Below are positions 35,121 to 46,603 of a stretch of DNA of 64,000 nucleotides, piece by piece. This DNA is from Calendula officinalis. Its lineage: Eukaryota > Streptophyta > Magnoliopsida > Asterales > Asteraceae. The stretch is from assembly GCA_963853835.1 (NCBI GenBank), contig OY970820.1, positions 29,908,873-29,972,872 of the forward strand. The letters are read 5' to 3'. The notes under the pieces are model-generated. The model had not been told where the DNA came from, did no database searches, and saw nothing but the letters and a program-made list of their open reading frames with translations. A program made the translations under genes and the position numbers. Positions within the stretch are counted from its first letter, which is position 1. Each line of letters opens with the position of its first letter.

Positions 35121-38114
35121 ACTTGGTATCAGAGCTATAGTTTAAGTGAATTAGGTTGGATGTCCATCCGAGTCTTAGACTGTAGCAATAGGAATATAAG
35201 ATTCCTTGAGATCGATAGGTTGACCTTGAGACTTTATGTTAAGTTTAGGGTTGAACCTAGGGGACCTATAGAAGTTGTTATGAAATGTGCAATGTGAAGT
35301 CTTTTGAGACCGTAGGGCATTGGTATGATAGGGTCAACCCCTATGAGAAATGCCATGTTTTCATCTAATTGTATTATTTTCGACTGTTGAGTCGACTGTT
35401 TGAATCTTGTTTGTTGAATACGTTGGTATGGAGAAGGAATGAATTTGAAAAGTGGACGAGCTCCATTAAATTGGAAAGAGTTGTGAATTAGGATATGAAC
35501 AAGATTTTTGAATAATTGAATAAATAAGGGTAGGTGGAATGATTCCAATACCCAGATGAAGGAAGAGTAATCAAATGGTGAATCCCGTAGTGGGGAGTGT
35601 CTACATAAAAAGGTAGCAAGACCTAGTCGGAAGAAATGGAAGGATGTTGTATAAGGTTTTCATAGCATGTAAAACCGTTGAGTAATTCGGAAGTTCTGAA
35701 CCGGAGGTCACGATTGGTGGATTTGGAGGATTGAGCAAGTGCTAGGGAGTAGCAAGCGAAGAAAGAAAGATATGATGAGTTTGACATCCATATAATTAAA
35801 GGGTGAGGCGTTGACACGGTGGAACGTGTAGTATGAAACTTTGGGAAAGAGAGTGCGGTACAATATGTTGTGAAAGGAACTCACGAGTGAGTTGAAAGGG
35901 GAAGTCTTCCCGGAAGGAAATCTAGAGGGGGGGGTTCATGATGCAACCTCGGAGATCTTAGGTGAAGATTGATGTTATGTGATTATGGCTTAATTGTTTG
36001 GTTGTTGCACGAACTGGTGCTTTTAGAAAGTAGAGACGAGTCGTATCATGGGGATTTATTTTTGGGAATAGGCTTCCCGGTTAGTGATGTGTGTGGAAGT
36101 ATGTATCGGAAAGGATTATAGACAAGTGTGTCGCATGTAGTAAGGATATAAGGGTTGATACTAATATGTTGTATAAAGGATGAGACACGAGATATGGTGA
36201 GTATTTCTAACAGAAGTGTAGTAGTACAATGAAGTACTAAGTCTTGATAATAATTGTTAGTATGGATGAAAATTGTTGGAATAGGATCCTTGGAAATGGA
36301 ATTTGGATATTCGGCGGGAATCCGGATAAGTAATGTAATATTGTACGTGAATGGTAAAGGAAAGAATGACTAAGGTAAAGTGATACCTTAGAATTTATAG
36401 GGGACGACGAAATTTAGTCGTTGAAAACAATTGAGTAAAAGTTGGCGTGTAGCCATAGCAAGTTATGTGACAGGATTGATGGATTCGATAATCTAAGGTG
36501 AGAAGAAGATTGTCGGTAAAAGTGTCATAGCAATAGCGTGATAATGTATGACGTAGTGTAGTGTAAGACTACGATTGGGAAAGGAATAGTCCTAACTCCC
36601 ATGATGTATGAAAGTAGAAAATCGAGTGTTAGGCCATTGGGTGCTAAGTCATGGGTTGCAAGGGTAGACAAGAGTCGATTGATTGACTCAAGAATGACCG
36701 GGATGACCGGCGAGTTATGGTTAATGGAATGGAGTGATAGTTACTCCCGTAGTGACAAAAAGATTTGGAAATTTGGTAATAAGGAAATGAACCGGTTAAT
36801 GGTGGTTAATGTGTAAGAGAAACGAGATTTTATTAGTTATACGCGGGATACAATGCATGTGCATTATGTGATGGCCTTCAAAGGCATATGACGATGAAAA
36901 GGTAGTGTCATGTGGATCGCATTGAGTAATATGTCAAATGAGAATTTGGTTTGAAATGCGGGTTGCATTTAGGACATGGATGTGTAGGAGATGCCTACGA
37001 TTCATAGAATAGGAGGAAAGAGAAACTCCTAGTGGGCAAATCATCATTTGGTAATCAAGTTATGATAAACTTGTATGAAATTGAGGAATGTGTCGCGGTA
37101 GGAGATTTAATACCGATAATTGAGCATAAAAGTTATAGAACTGATCGATGTGATGCAAAGTTGTTGAAAGAATACTAAATGATGGCATGAGTGACCAAAT
37201 GATGGTTAAGATTCGGTTAAGTTCGGTGTGACCTTATGTATATGTACGACTCTCGCATAATTGGGGAGAGATTGAAAGTGTGGAGAAACGGGGACAATTG
37301 TTAAGGGAACAATAATGAGTAGAACCAGAAGTGATAGATTAGTGATGGTGCCCTGTGAGCATGAAATTTGTTAGTTTGAAAGAATTTGGTTGACTTCACG
37401 CAAAAGTCAAGGTTGACCAATTTGTGATTGGTTGACTTAGTCAAAGATGGGCTTTGACTTTCGTTATGAACGATTAGTGAATGTTGAGGGCATAATGTGT
37501 CGATGGTATATGCGTGAAAAGGGTTAATGGAATAATTAAAAGAGTTACAGTCGGATTGTGCGACTTTGACCCGTTGGGTGTTTATGGTTGAACTTGGGAA
37601 CCGAGTATATGATTATTGATAAAATCAGGAAATTAAAGACGATAGTAAAGGAATGGACGATTAATGAAACCTTTAAGGAGAAGGGAAAATGTTAAAGTAT
37701 AGTTGACTTTGTGCTTAAGTCAAAGGGTAGATAATGTGGGGATATACCAATGTCGGGATATATCGGTTGGGTCAAAGCTAGAGTTTGACGTTCATTTAAA
37801 TCAACTAGTTAATGGTATGATTGTGTCATACCATTGTTATGAGAATGAAAAGATCGGTCGAGAAAATGTCGGTGTTTTGGTCAAATTGTGAAATTTTGAC
37901 CCGTTTGAGTATTATGAGTTTTAAAAATTGGGTCTTGACCGTTCGGACTTAACGGAGTTAAATGAATGTTTGGATATGTAATGTTAACGGAACGGGAATG
38001 AGGAAAGTTTGAAGGTAATGACCACAAGGGAATGAGAGCGGAATGCTCGGTTGTATGTGGATTGGAAATTTTTGAGTGATTCCGAGGACGGAATCCTTTT
38101 AAGGGGTAGATAGT
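35121..38114 (+). other. E3 interior, no coding capacity
   Basis: After the PBS it resembles the E4 leader in style (short TTGACC-containing phrases), then continues with G/A-rich sequence without long frames. TTGAC-type words cluster at 37376-37935. No domain is recognised on either strand. Confidence 0.75.
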
Positions 38115-39725
38115 TGTAACGACCCGAAATTTGTAAATAAATTTATAAAAATTATGATAAATTTGGATAAATCATTTAAAGTGTGTAGGAATTGGTTTCG
38201 TGTCATTTGGACACCGTATGAGAAACTTATGGACGAAACCGGTCCGAGACAAGGATGAAAAAGTGCAGCCTTGGCTGCACATGGAGTTCACGACGCGAAG
38301 ATAAGTTCCCGATTGGGAACTGTCTACCGAAGGTTGGGCTTTTATGCGTGAAGAGGTTCACGACCAGTTAGCGATCGCGAAGTTTGCGAGTAGGGAAAGC
38401 TAGCGACGCGAAGTATAGATCGCGCCGTGAACTATGGTCGAGCATCTTTAAGTCGGGTTTTGGCTCATTTGATGCCATATCAAAACCCTAGTTTCTTCTT
38501 TGGCGATTTTCGAGCTTGGAGACTGATTGAGGTCAAATCCTTCACAAATCTTTGGTAGATTTCACTCCTAGTTGAAGATTAAAGGCATTTGGTGAGGTCT
38601 TGGAAGGTTGACCGAATTGTGAAGCAAGGATTCGGGTTAACAGACGCGATCTGGGAAGCATTGCTAAGGTGAGTACATGAGACTTTTAAACTGAGTACAT
38701 AGTAAATGGTTTTGGAAAATACATGTGATACATTATAAGTCGTTATTTATAAATGTTTGATAAAGATAGTGACTGGAAATGATAAGAAAGTAGGTATATT
38801 GTGATATTAGAATATGTCTAGTATGGTTGATGATATTGGAAGTAAATATGATAAACTAAGGTAATTTTGAAATCCTTATTTATGAACCATTATAATAAAT
38901 ATTATTGTTTAAATGAATGGATAGTGAGTCTTTATTAATAAATATGTATTAGTAAAACAATTGATAATGATTTCATAGTAAGGAGTACCTAATTGGTAAG
39001 AATTACTAATAAAAGTGAGGAACGAATATGTATGTAAAAGAATATGAATCGACTGGTAATAAATATGTATATTAGTCAAGAAGAGATAAAAGTATTATGA
39101 TATCGATAAAAAGAAATGTGTCTTATGAGAATAAGTAAGGATGGACCTCCTGGGTTCATAGATGTAAAAGTAAATGCGGGTTGCTTATGATCGGGTCCAT
39201 GGGGCCATACAGGTACGTTCACACTATGTTGAACTAGTTATATGTAGTTATTATTGGATAACTAACTTGTGTGATGATTTATGTGATAGCCGAAGGCTTT
39301 GATTGAAATAACCGTTGAGTTATGGTAAGAATGAGATGATGTGATGATGCGGGGGACCCCCGATCATGAGGTGTGGAATGAGGGGCAGTTGGGTGGATTC
39401 CCATCGACTCATCCACGTTAGTAGTCTTGCTAACTGGACGTATTCCGGCGAGTAAGGCAGGTATCGGTAGATTGGGCGAATCCCTCTTGCCGGTATCTTG
39501 AAGCTTATTAATGGCGATGGATTTCGGTTAATAAGTTAATGTGAAGCTTACTAATGGCGATGGATTTCGGTTAGTAAGTTAATGTGATTCTAATACATAT
39601 ATGTTTATGTATTAGGTATGTTTGTGCTTCTAGCTAGTTCGGGGGCAACCTGATAGCTAGATATGATTGTCAGGAGAGCAGAAATCGACAGGGTCACAAT
39701 AGGGTGACTAGACGGTATTGATGTA

Positions 39726-39822
<97 letters not shown>

Positions 39823-40163
39823 TATATATTAATGAAATGATATTATTTTTGGGGTCTAAAACCCATGTATCTCACGAGACTATTTTGTCTCACGTACTAC
39901 GTTTGTTTTTGTGGCTATGTACTCAGGTACAGGTTTGAAGTGATAGAAGGTTGCACTAGAAGTGGCCTAGAGATGTTTAGCTCAGGAGCTAATAGGTAGA
40001 TCCCGTTGCCTATGGTTTTGATATACTTGGTGACACCATATTTTTGTAAACTCTGATATAAGTTTTAAAGTTTTTGTTAAACTGTATTTTGGACAATATG
40101 AAAAATATTGAGAAATGGTATTTTAAATGATTTAAATGATGTTTTAAAAATACGGGTGTTACA
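38115..40163 (+). repeat. 3' LTR of E3 (2049 bp)
   Basis: Nearly identical to the 5' LTR. Most of the length difference is a (TA)n tract at 39727-39819. Confidence 0.95.
39727..39819. repeat. (TA)n microsatellite expanded in the E3 3' LTR
   Basis: About 46 TA units; the 5' LTR has only about 5 at the same site (34766-34776). Confidence 0.97.
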
Positions 40164-41004
40164 ATTAGTCACATTTCAGACTCCAATTTCGACATAGGAA
40201 ATAATTCGGTAACATATCATAAGCATTTCAGATCATTCAGATGTTTAACACTGACTAACTGTCATAATTAATGTCTATAACAAAAACAACATCACTATAT
40301 TCACATTGAACAGACATTTCTGATTCTCACTGTACAAGTCGCCACATGTGACCCGACAGGTCACGGTAACATTTTCATCTTTTCTTATACCAATTACTAG
40401 TCCTACTTGGACTATCCAATTCACATATACATTTCCGTCCATTATTACTATAGGCATCACATTCACGAAGTTTACAATAACTACTATTATACTCAAACTG
40501 CTCTATAGTCACATATGTTGTGACCGAGACCAGCATCCAAACAATCATCTTCACTTCTCCTGAAGCGAAGGAACAACTAGGACAATTAATTTCAACTTAT
40601 CGCCAATTTGCACAAAACATTAATGGAAAACTTACACACACGAGGCACTATGTGTGCGCCAACAACAAGAAAAGAAAACTATCTTTTATAACATACAACA
40701 ATAACTTTGATTCAACTAGAATAATCCACACATCAGATCATACTAACCTAGTCCAGGTTTCAATAATAAAGAGACTAGAAAGCATGCATAATTTATATTC
40801 ATATAGACTCCTGACACAGATGATGTACCCTAAATCAATAATCAATCTATTATTCCACTTCAAGTGGCATAAAACACCAAAGGTACATAGTTCAGTTCAT
40901 CACGTCATTCCACAAGTCCTAATTAAGCGATCTACTCGATTAACAATTTTTTTTTGTATAAGCACGGTATTTAGTTTATCAAAACATAGATGCATATTTT
41001 TTCT
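40164..41004 (-). other. E2 interior, 5' part, unrecognised
   Basis: AT-rich, no gypsy motif visible, no long minus-strand frame. It probably derives from deleted gag-pol. Confidence 0.5.
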
Positions 41005-41372
41005 CTACTGACAAACAATATAAGTACAGTATTGAGTTTTATAGAACATACCCGAGCTGTCACTGTCAGTGGCGTCAGTACTCTTTCTTTTCCTTTCTAC
41101 AGTTGATGAAGATTCCCCGACCACCACCATACTTGACCCATAATCCACTTTCTTTTCCAAAGAACATGTACTCTTTTCATGTCCCCCACTTTGACAATTC
41201 CAACACATCCCATGGAAACTTGCAATCCTTACCCTCATGTCCCAGTTGACCACAAATCTTGCACTTGATTTTCCAACGCCTTTATAGGTGCTTCCCGGTC
41301 AGTATCCGCATTGTTACTTGAGGTAGCAACATTTCCTGAGGTCACGGAGGTCGGGTTCTCTTTATCTGTCAT
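41005..41372 (-). pseudogene. E2 gag remnant with two zinc knuckles
   Basis: A likely start codon lies at 41372-41370 (MTDKENPTSVTSG...). Within about 35 codons the sequence jumps to nucleic-acid-binding knuckles: CKICGQLGHEGKDC in one frame (about 41256-41215), then CWNCQSGGHEKSTC (about 41205-41164) in another, then a Ser/Thr/Lys-rich tail. The whole capsid region between start and knuckles seems missing, and a frameshift separates the knuckles. Normal gypsy Gag forms the virus-like particle; this remnant could not. The zinc motifs are clear, the deletion is inferred from expected length. Confidence 0.6.
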
Positions 41373-41564
41373 ATCTGTGACCAACACAACATCTCACCAA
41401 TGCTTAGTTTAAATCGTTAGTAATTACATACTAACTACAACAAACTTCATTCACCTTTTCCCTAATCCCGCTCGTCCGGAATTCTTGACCAAACTCGAGT
41501 CACGATTTGGGAATGAAACACCTAAATGTGTATCCATCGCCAAACCGAAGCTGTGATACCAAGT

Positions 41565-44094
41565 TGTAACACCGCAAAATTTAGAAACCATTTTTTTTAA
41601 AGGTGCGGAAGCATAAGATAATAACTAAGTCTTATGTTTAGGTTTACAGTCCAAACGTCCCAAATTAATTTCCAACATAAACATTGTGTAAACGGTGTCA
41701 CCTAACGAAATGGCTCATACAAAACATATTTTAATGAGCTTGGTCAATCATCCCGTCCAAAGCACCGTCCAACCTGGAAAAGAGTCAACGAGGGAGGGAT
41801 TAGCACAAAGCTAAGTGAATGAATATAATCTACAATTTCTGTTAAGCACAACAAGCAAGTAATAGCATTTCCACAATCGAAAAGCCACATAACCACATAA
41901 TCACTATTTGTTCACTTAATCACTGTTCACTTATTTGAGAGGATCGGTGGCTTTGCGTGCCTTAAACCATGGTCGGCCAAAACCACGGTAACCGATAGCG
42001 TTGTATCCAACACCCCGGGTAAACCCCCCTAACCATGCAACACATACAGGTAAGGTTCGGATACCCTACTAGTTGATACACTATGCTCAACCTTTATCCA
42101 TCTGACACTGACCTCGTCCCGAATGTGCACATTGTCATGTATAGTAGTCTTCTAACAACTAGGTATACATATCACTAACATATAATTATCATACACAAAA
42201 AATCATGTAACCCACAAAAGCAAGTTATTAAAGTTTGCGCCGAAGCACAGTCCAGACATCTTCGCGCTCTGCGAAGATGATCACGTTCCAGTCCCAACAT
42301 CACGGAGCAGCGCTCATGGATCAACACTGACAGATCAACATTAATTGATTAGCACTAACGGATCAGCATTAACTGATCAGCACTAACGGATCAGCATTAA
42401 CTGATCAGCACTAATGGATCAGCACTAGCTGATCAACACTAACTGATCAGCACTAACGGGATGAGCACTAACTGATCAGCACTAACGAGGTCAGCACTAA
42501 CTGATCAGCACTAACGGGGTCAGCACTAACGGGGCAATACTAACTGATTGCAACCAAACACAAGTTGAAGATTGAACCCACTCACCGTAACCTTCTCCTT
42601 GTCACCGACTCAGTAGTCTAATGTCACTGAGTTGTCCTCCCGTTGCCTGTGAATCCAAAGGAATACCGAATTAGTACATTATTCCACCAAATTATAAACA
42701 TTTGTCAAGTAAGTTCATAAACTAGCTTTTGACCCAAATAACATCTACATACTTACAATAATAACTACTCAAGTCATATTCACATTATACTTTCATAATT
42801 CAAGTCAACTACCCAAAGATGCACATTCTACATCTAAACGGGTCAAAACCGGATTATTAAAACAATAATGCATTCTATAACAACAATCATGTCAACAACT
42901 TACAAATCACCAAATTATGTAATTATCATGTTGTTGTCATTTATAGACCAAGTCAATCCATACTAAAATACATTTAGTCAAACTTTCACCATATTTATCC
43001 AAACGGGTCAAAAGCACATTTTATTTGATCATTCATGACCATCTACCAATTTATCACAACTAGTTGACCCAAACGGGTCAAAACCCAATTGTAACTACAA
43101 CACTTCCCAAGCTCCATCATTTAGCACACATTCATCACAACTAACAAGTCATAACTAATTAACAATTCATCAAGTTCATGACAACCAAAAACCCAAGTAT
43201 TTTACTTCTAAAATTCCTAGTTCATCTTTTCACTCAAATAGCCAAACACTAGTTAGTTTACTTCTCAAAATCTACCAATACTTGGTTTTAAACATACATA
43301 ACTTACCAAACATGTTTTCTTATCATAATAAACAACAATAACCATCAAATCCTCAAGAAATCCAAGGTTTGACAAAACCCATCTTCTTCAAACCTCCATT
43401 AATGGAGCTTGAAGGTGAGTTTCACCAAAACTTAGTTTCTTCCCACAAATAACCACACAATACATGTAAAAGCTTGAATAAACATGTAATCTTACATCTA
43501 ACACAATATTCACCTACAAAACTTCAAGAATCATAAACCCTAGTTTGACCAACTTGCACGAAATAAAAAACGAACACATATAGGATGAAGCTCACCTCAA
43601 GACCTAGTCAAAAATGAGTTTAGAATTTAGATTGAGCAAGAAACAAGCCCTAGATCTTGAAAAGACACCAAGAACAAGCAAGAAGGTGAATAGGGTTTTT
43701 TAGAGAGAAGTTAGGGAGAGAAAATGGCACATGCAATCTCATTGTGTGTGGTGATATGTAATTGAGAGAAGAGAAGGAGGTTTTGACAGCTCCTTCAAAA
43801 CGTGGCACAAGGGAGAACATCAGGTGCACATATCATTTAATAACAGTATCAAACGGGTATCCGGTCCACAGCTAATTTATTTAAAATACCAAACAGACTC
43901 CATTTTCAAAAACGAATATATTTTCGGGATTTAAATTCAAAAGTTAATCTAACAATATAAAAACCACTTAAACATTTCAGAAATCGGATATTTTAATCCC
44001 TTGATTAAAATGTCACAAAAAGACAAAACACTAAACATTTCATTTAATATTACTTTATTGCCAAAACTACTAGGCCGGGTTTCAGGATGTTACA
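41565..44094 (-). repeat. 5' LTR of E2 (2530 bp)
   Basis: Same ends and splice-like layout as the 3' copy: donor near 43595, internal exon 42646-42586 (61 nt), acceptor TTCCAG|GTTGG at 41775-41774, and a GTTAGTGCTGATC array at about 42306-42545. The PBS-like site is 3 bp beyond its inner edge. Confidence 0.92.
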
Positions 44095-44631
44095 CGGTTA
44101 GTTATGGATAATGATTGAAAAGTACGTATAATGATAGTGCAAAACAGATGTATAAAGTCTTATTTGTCCAAAGGCAAGTTACGACTGTCTTATAAAATAA
44201 CAGGAGGTAAGACATATGATACCTGAATGGTAAATTATGATTTGATACAGGAACATGGGAACTATTATACATAGGTTTCCCAATGTAAGTTGATATAGTT
44301 TTGGCGTGCTGGTACTATAGAAATAAAATTGAATTTATAGTATTGTTATGGCTCGAAATAATGTCAGTAAGGTTGCAAGTTGTATTCGAAATTGTATTGC
44401 GAGCCTTAAGGGTAATTGGTCAGTTACATGGAATTTTGGCGGTATTATACATGGATACGTTGTATCAGCTAATAGGTCGTGCTAAATATCAATAGAATTT
44501 ACAATATTAATGTCCATGTTAGATATAAAAGAGTGTAAAGTAATGATAGAGTCGGGGAAAACTCTGATAAAAGTAAGATGCGTTCTTTATGATAAGAACT
44601 AACAACTGGTACTGAGAACTAGGAGGCCGTA
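44095..44631. other. E1 interior between E2 and E4, unrecognised
   Basis: No motif recognised on either strand. By position it is E1 pol. Confidence 0.45.
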
Positions 44632-44825
44632 TGTAACGATCATAATTTTACAATTTGTAATGTCGTATATTTATTTCGGAATTTATATGAATTTTAGTAA
44701 TTATGTTAATTTATGTCTTGAGTTGTGCGTTATCGAGTATTGGAATGATTGGGACTTAGTATAACCGAGAACGGGTCAAAACTTGGATGGAAACAAGTTT
44801 AAAGATCAAGAAGCTGGCCTGAACA

Positions 44826-45030
44826 GCACTCGCGGCGCGAGCCTGACGCGAGCGAAACGCGAGAACGAACAGAAGGTTCAGAGCCCTGGCGCGAGACACT
44901 CGCGCCGAGCTCGAGTTGAGACTCGCGACGCGAGCAAAACGCGAGCGAAACGCAAGGCAGTGCTTCGAGCGGCGACAAAGTGGACAACCCGCGCGACCTC
45001 GCGGCATGAGCGAGGCGCGAGCCAAACGTG
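44826..45030 (+). promoter_or_regulatory. CpG-dense block upstream of the E4 TATA box
   Basis: Repeated words CTCGCGRCGCGAG, GCGAGCGAAACGCGAG and similar in an otherwise AT-rich LTR. The 3' LTR copy is at 51410-51620. Position suggests U3 enhancer or core promoter sequence; binding factor unknown. Confidence 0.55.
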
Positions 45031-45044
45031 AGGTGCGTCTGGAC

Positions 45045-45052
45045 TATAAAAA
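45045..45052 (+). promoter_or_regulatory. TATA box of the E4 LTR
   Basis: TATAAAAA directly after the CpG block (3' copy at 51628-51635). Transcription would start near 45075. Confidence 0.65.
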
Positions 45053-45791
45053 CAGGAGTGTAAGCTAGGGCTTCATAAACCAACGAACCCTACAACCCTA
45101 GCAGCCGAAATTGAAGCATATTGGTCGGTTTTTGGAGCTAAAGAGCTCAAATCTTCATCACCTTGAAGGATTCAAGCATCAAGGGTAAGGATTCTTGCTT
45201 GTTTTACTTAGTTATCTTGATTTTGAGCTTGGTAAGGGTAAAAATGGTGGTTTGGGGAACCAACCATATCATCTTTGGGGAAGATGAACTATTATGGGTG
45301 TAAAACACTCCTTGTAGGCTTGTAATCATTGTTTACAAGTTAGATTTGGGACATATGATGGAAAATCTTGAACTAGGGTATGAGATTCCACCAAGTTGTA
45401 TGAAGTTGGTGGTTGGGAATGTTCTTATGGATTAATTAATGGCTAGTATGGATTATAACTAGGTTGTTGTTGTGATATTGATGTTAGGTCAAGAAGACCT
45501 CGTGATTGGAAGTACTTCCTTGATTGGGAAGTAAAGATTGTGTGGTTGAACACGAGAATTGGATAGCTTGGCTAAGGTGAGTACATGTGAACTTTCAAAA
45601 CTGGGTACATAGCTAGGAATTGTTTTATGTTAAAATACTTTTATCGAGTCTATAAGTAATTTAGTTGATTATGTGATTTTTAACGAATTGCTTATGTGAT
45701 GATGAATTGATTAATTGATTAAGTAATGATGGAGCTATAAGCTCATAATGATAAGTGATAAATGATGATGATGATGATGATGTCCCAAGGG

Positions 45792-45952
45792 CCGTAGTAG
45801 ATTGGAGGCATTCCGGTTATTACGGTACCTTAAGGTTAGAGGTAGATTGGAGGCATTCCGATTACCCAATACCTACGAGTCCCGGTAAATTGGATGCATT
45901 CTGGTTACCGTGGATATGATGGTCTTGATAGATTGGAGGCATTCCGATTATC
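45792..45952 (+). repeat. Four cassettes with core ATTGGAGGCATTCCG
   Basis: The core repeats four times with flanks that pair: CCGTAGTA/TATTACGG (one G-T), GGTA/TACC, CGGTAA/TTACCG, GATA/TATC. It lies in the second predicted intron of the LTR. The 3' LTR copy is at about 60776-60940. Confidence 0.75.
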
Positions 45953-46368
45953 TTGACATTGGCCAATGATGAAAGTGATGAAATGACCCAAACGAACTTA
46001 GTAATAATATTTTAAGTATAAATGATATAGTTTGACTAATTGTTTATCGGGCCTAAAACCCATGTATCTCACGAGGCAATTTTATCTCACGTACTATGTT
46101 TGTGTTTTTGCTATGTACTCAGGATCGGGATCGAAGATATAGGAGGCCCGTTAAAGAGGAAGCCTTGTTGAGATTTATTTGGTGTTCATAGTTAGAGCTC
46201 TTATCCTATGGCTTAGATATATTTTGTAACACCGTTTTTGTAAACTCTGATAATCTCAAACAAGAAACCTACCATTGTATACTTTTGGTTATTTGGAAAT
46301 GATGAAATATTATGTATTCGGTTGGAAAATGTTTAAATATTATTTTTAAAATTTGAGGTGTTACAACT

Positions 46369-46380
46369 TGGTATCAGAGC
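46369..46380 (+). other. Primer binding site of E4
   Basis: TGGTATCAGAGC, three bases after the LTR end; initiator Met-tRNA type. Confidence 0.95.
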
Positions 46381-46603
46381 TATAGTTTAAGTGAACTAGG
46401 TTGAGTTGACCATCCTAGACTTAAACCGAGCTTGTAGGACCATAGATTCCATAGGAAATTTAAGAGTTGACTATTGAGACCTGAAGTGTAGGTTCAATAG
46501 GGTTGACCTCAAGGGAATAGGCCATGTTTGAAATCGGAACGGTCAATGTTCCCATTACTTTGATGAGTTGACTTCTAATTAGTTATCATTTTGTTATAGC
46601 AAT

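Larger units (their letters stand above)
33154..40163 (+). mobile_element. E3: non-coding, LARD-like gypsy derivative
   Basis: LTRs 33154-35120 and 38115-40163, with a perfect 5-bp duplication ATTAG (33149-33153, 40164-40168). The PBS TGGTATCAGAGC is at 35124-35135 and the PPT AAGGGGTAGATAGT at 38101-38114. The 3.0-kb interior lacks any gag or pol motif. The bases at the end of the interior, GATTCCGAGGACGGAATC through the PPT into TGTAACGACC, are nearly the same as in E4, so E4-like elements are the likely helpers. I counted about 27 LTR substitutions (about 1.4%), so it is recent. Confidence 0.92.
44632..46365 (+). repeat. 5' LTR of E4 (1734 bp)
   Basis: TGTAACGATC to GAGGTGTTACA. It contains a CpG-rich block, a TATA box, splice-like signals (donors 45184 and 45577, acceptors 45487 and 46122) and four ATTGGAGGCATTCCG cassettes at 45792-45952. 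Confidence 0.95.

Noticed and set aside
35234..35817. Minus-strand frames of 104 and 64 codons in the E3 interior
   Set aside because: Antisense to the element, no recognisable domain, compatible with chance.
44756..45083. Arg/Ala/Ser-rich frames on both strands (also 51339-51685)
   Set aside because: Produced by the CpG-rich repeat block in the E4 LTR. Open in several frames at once, with no domain.
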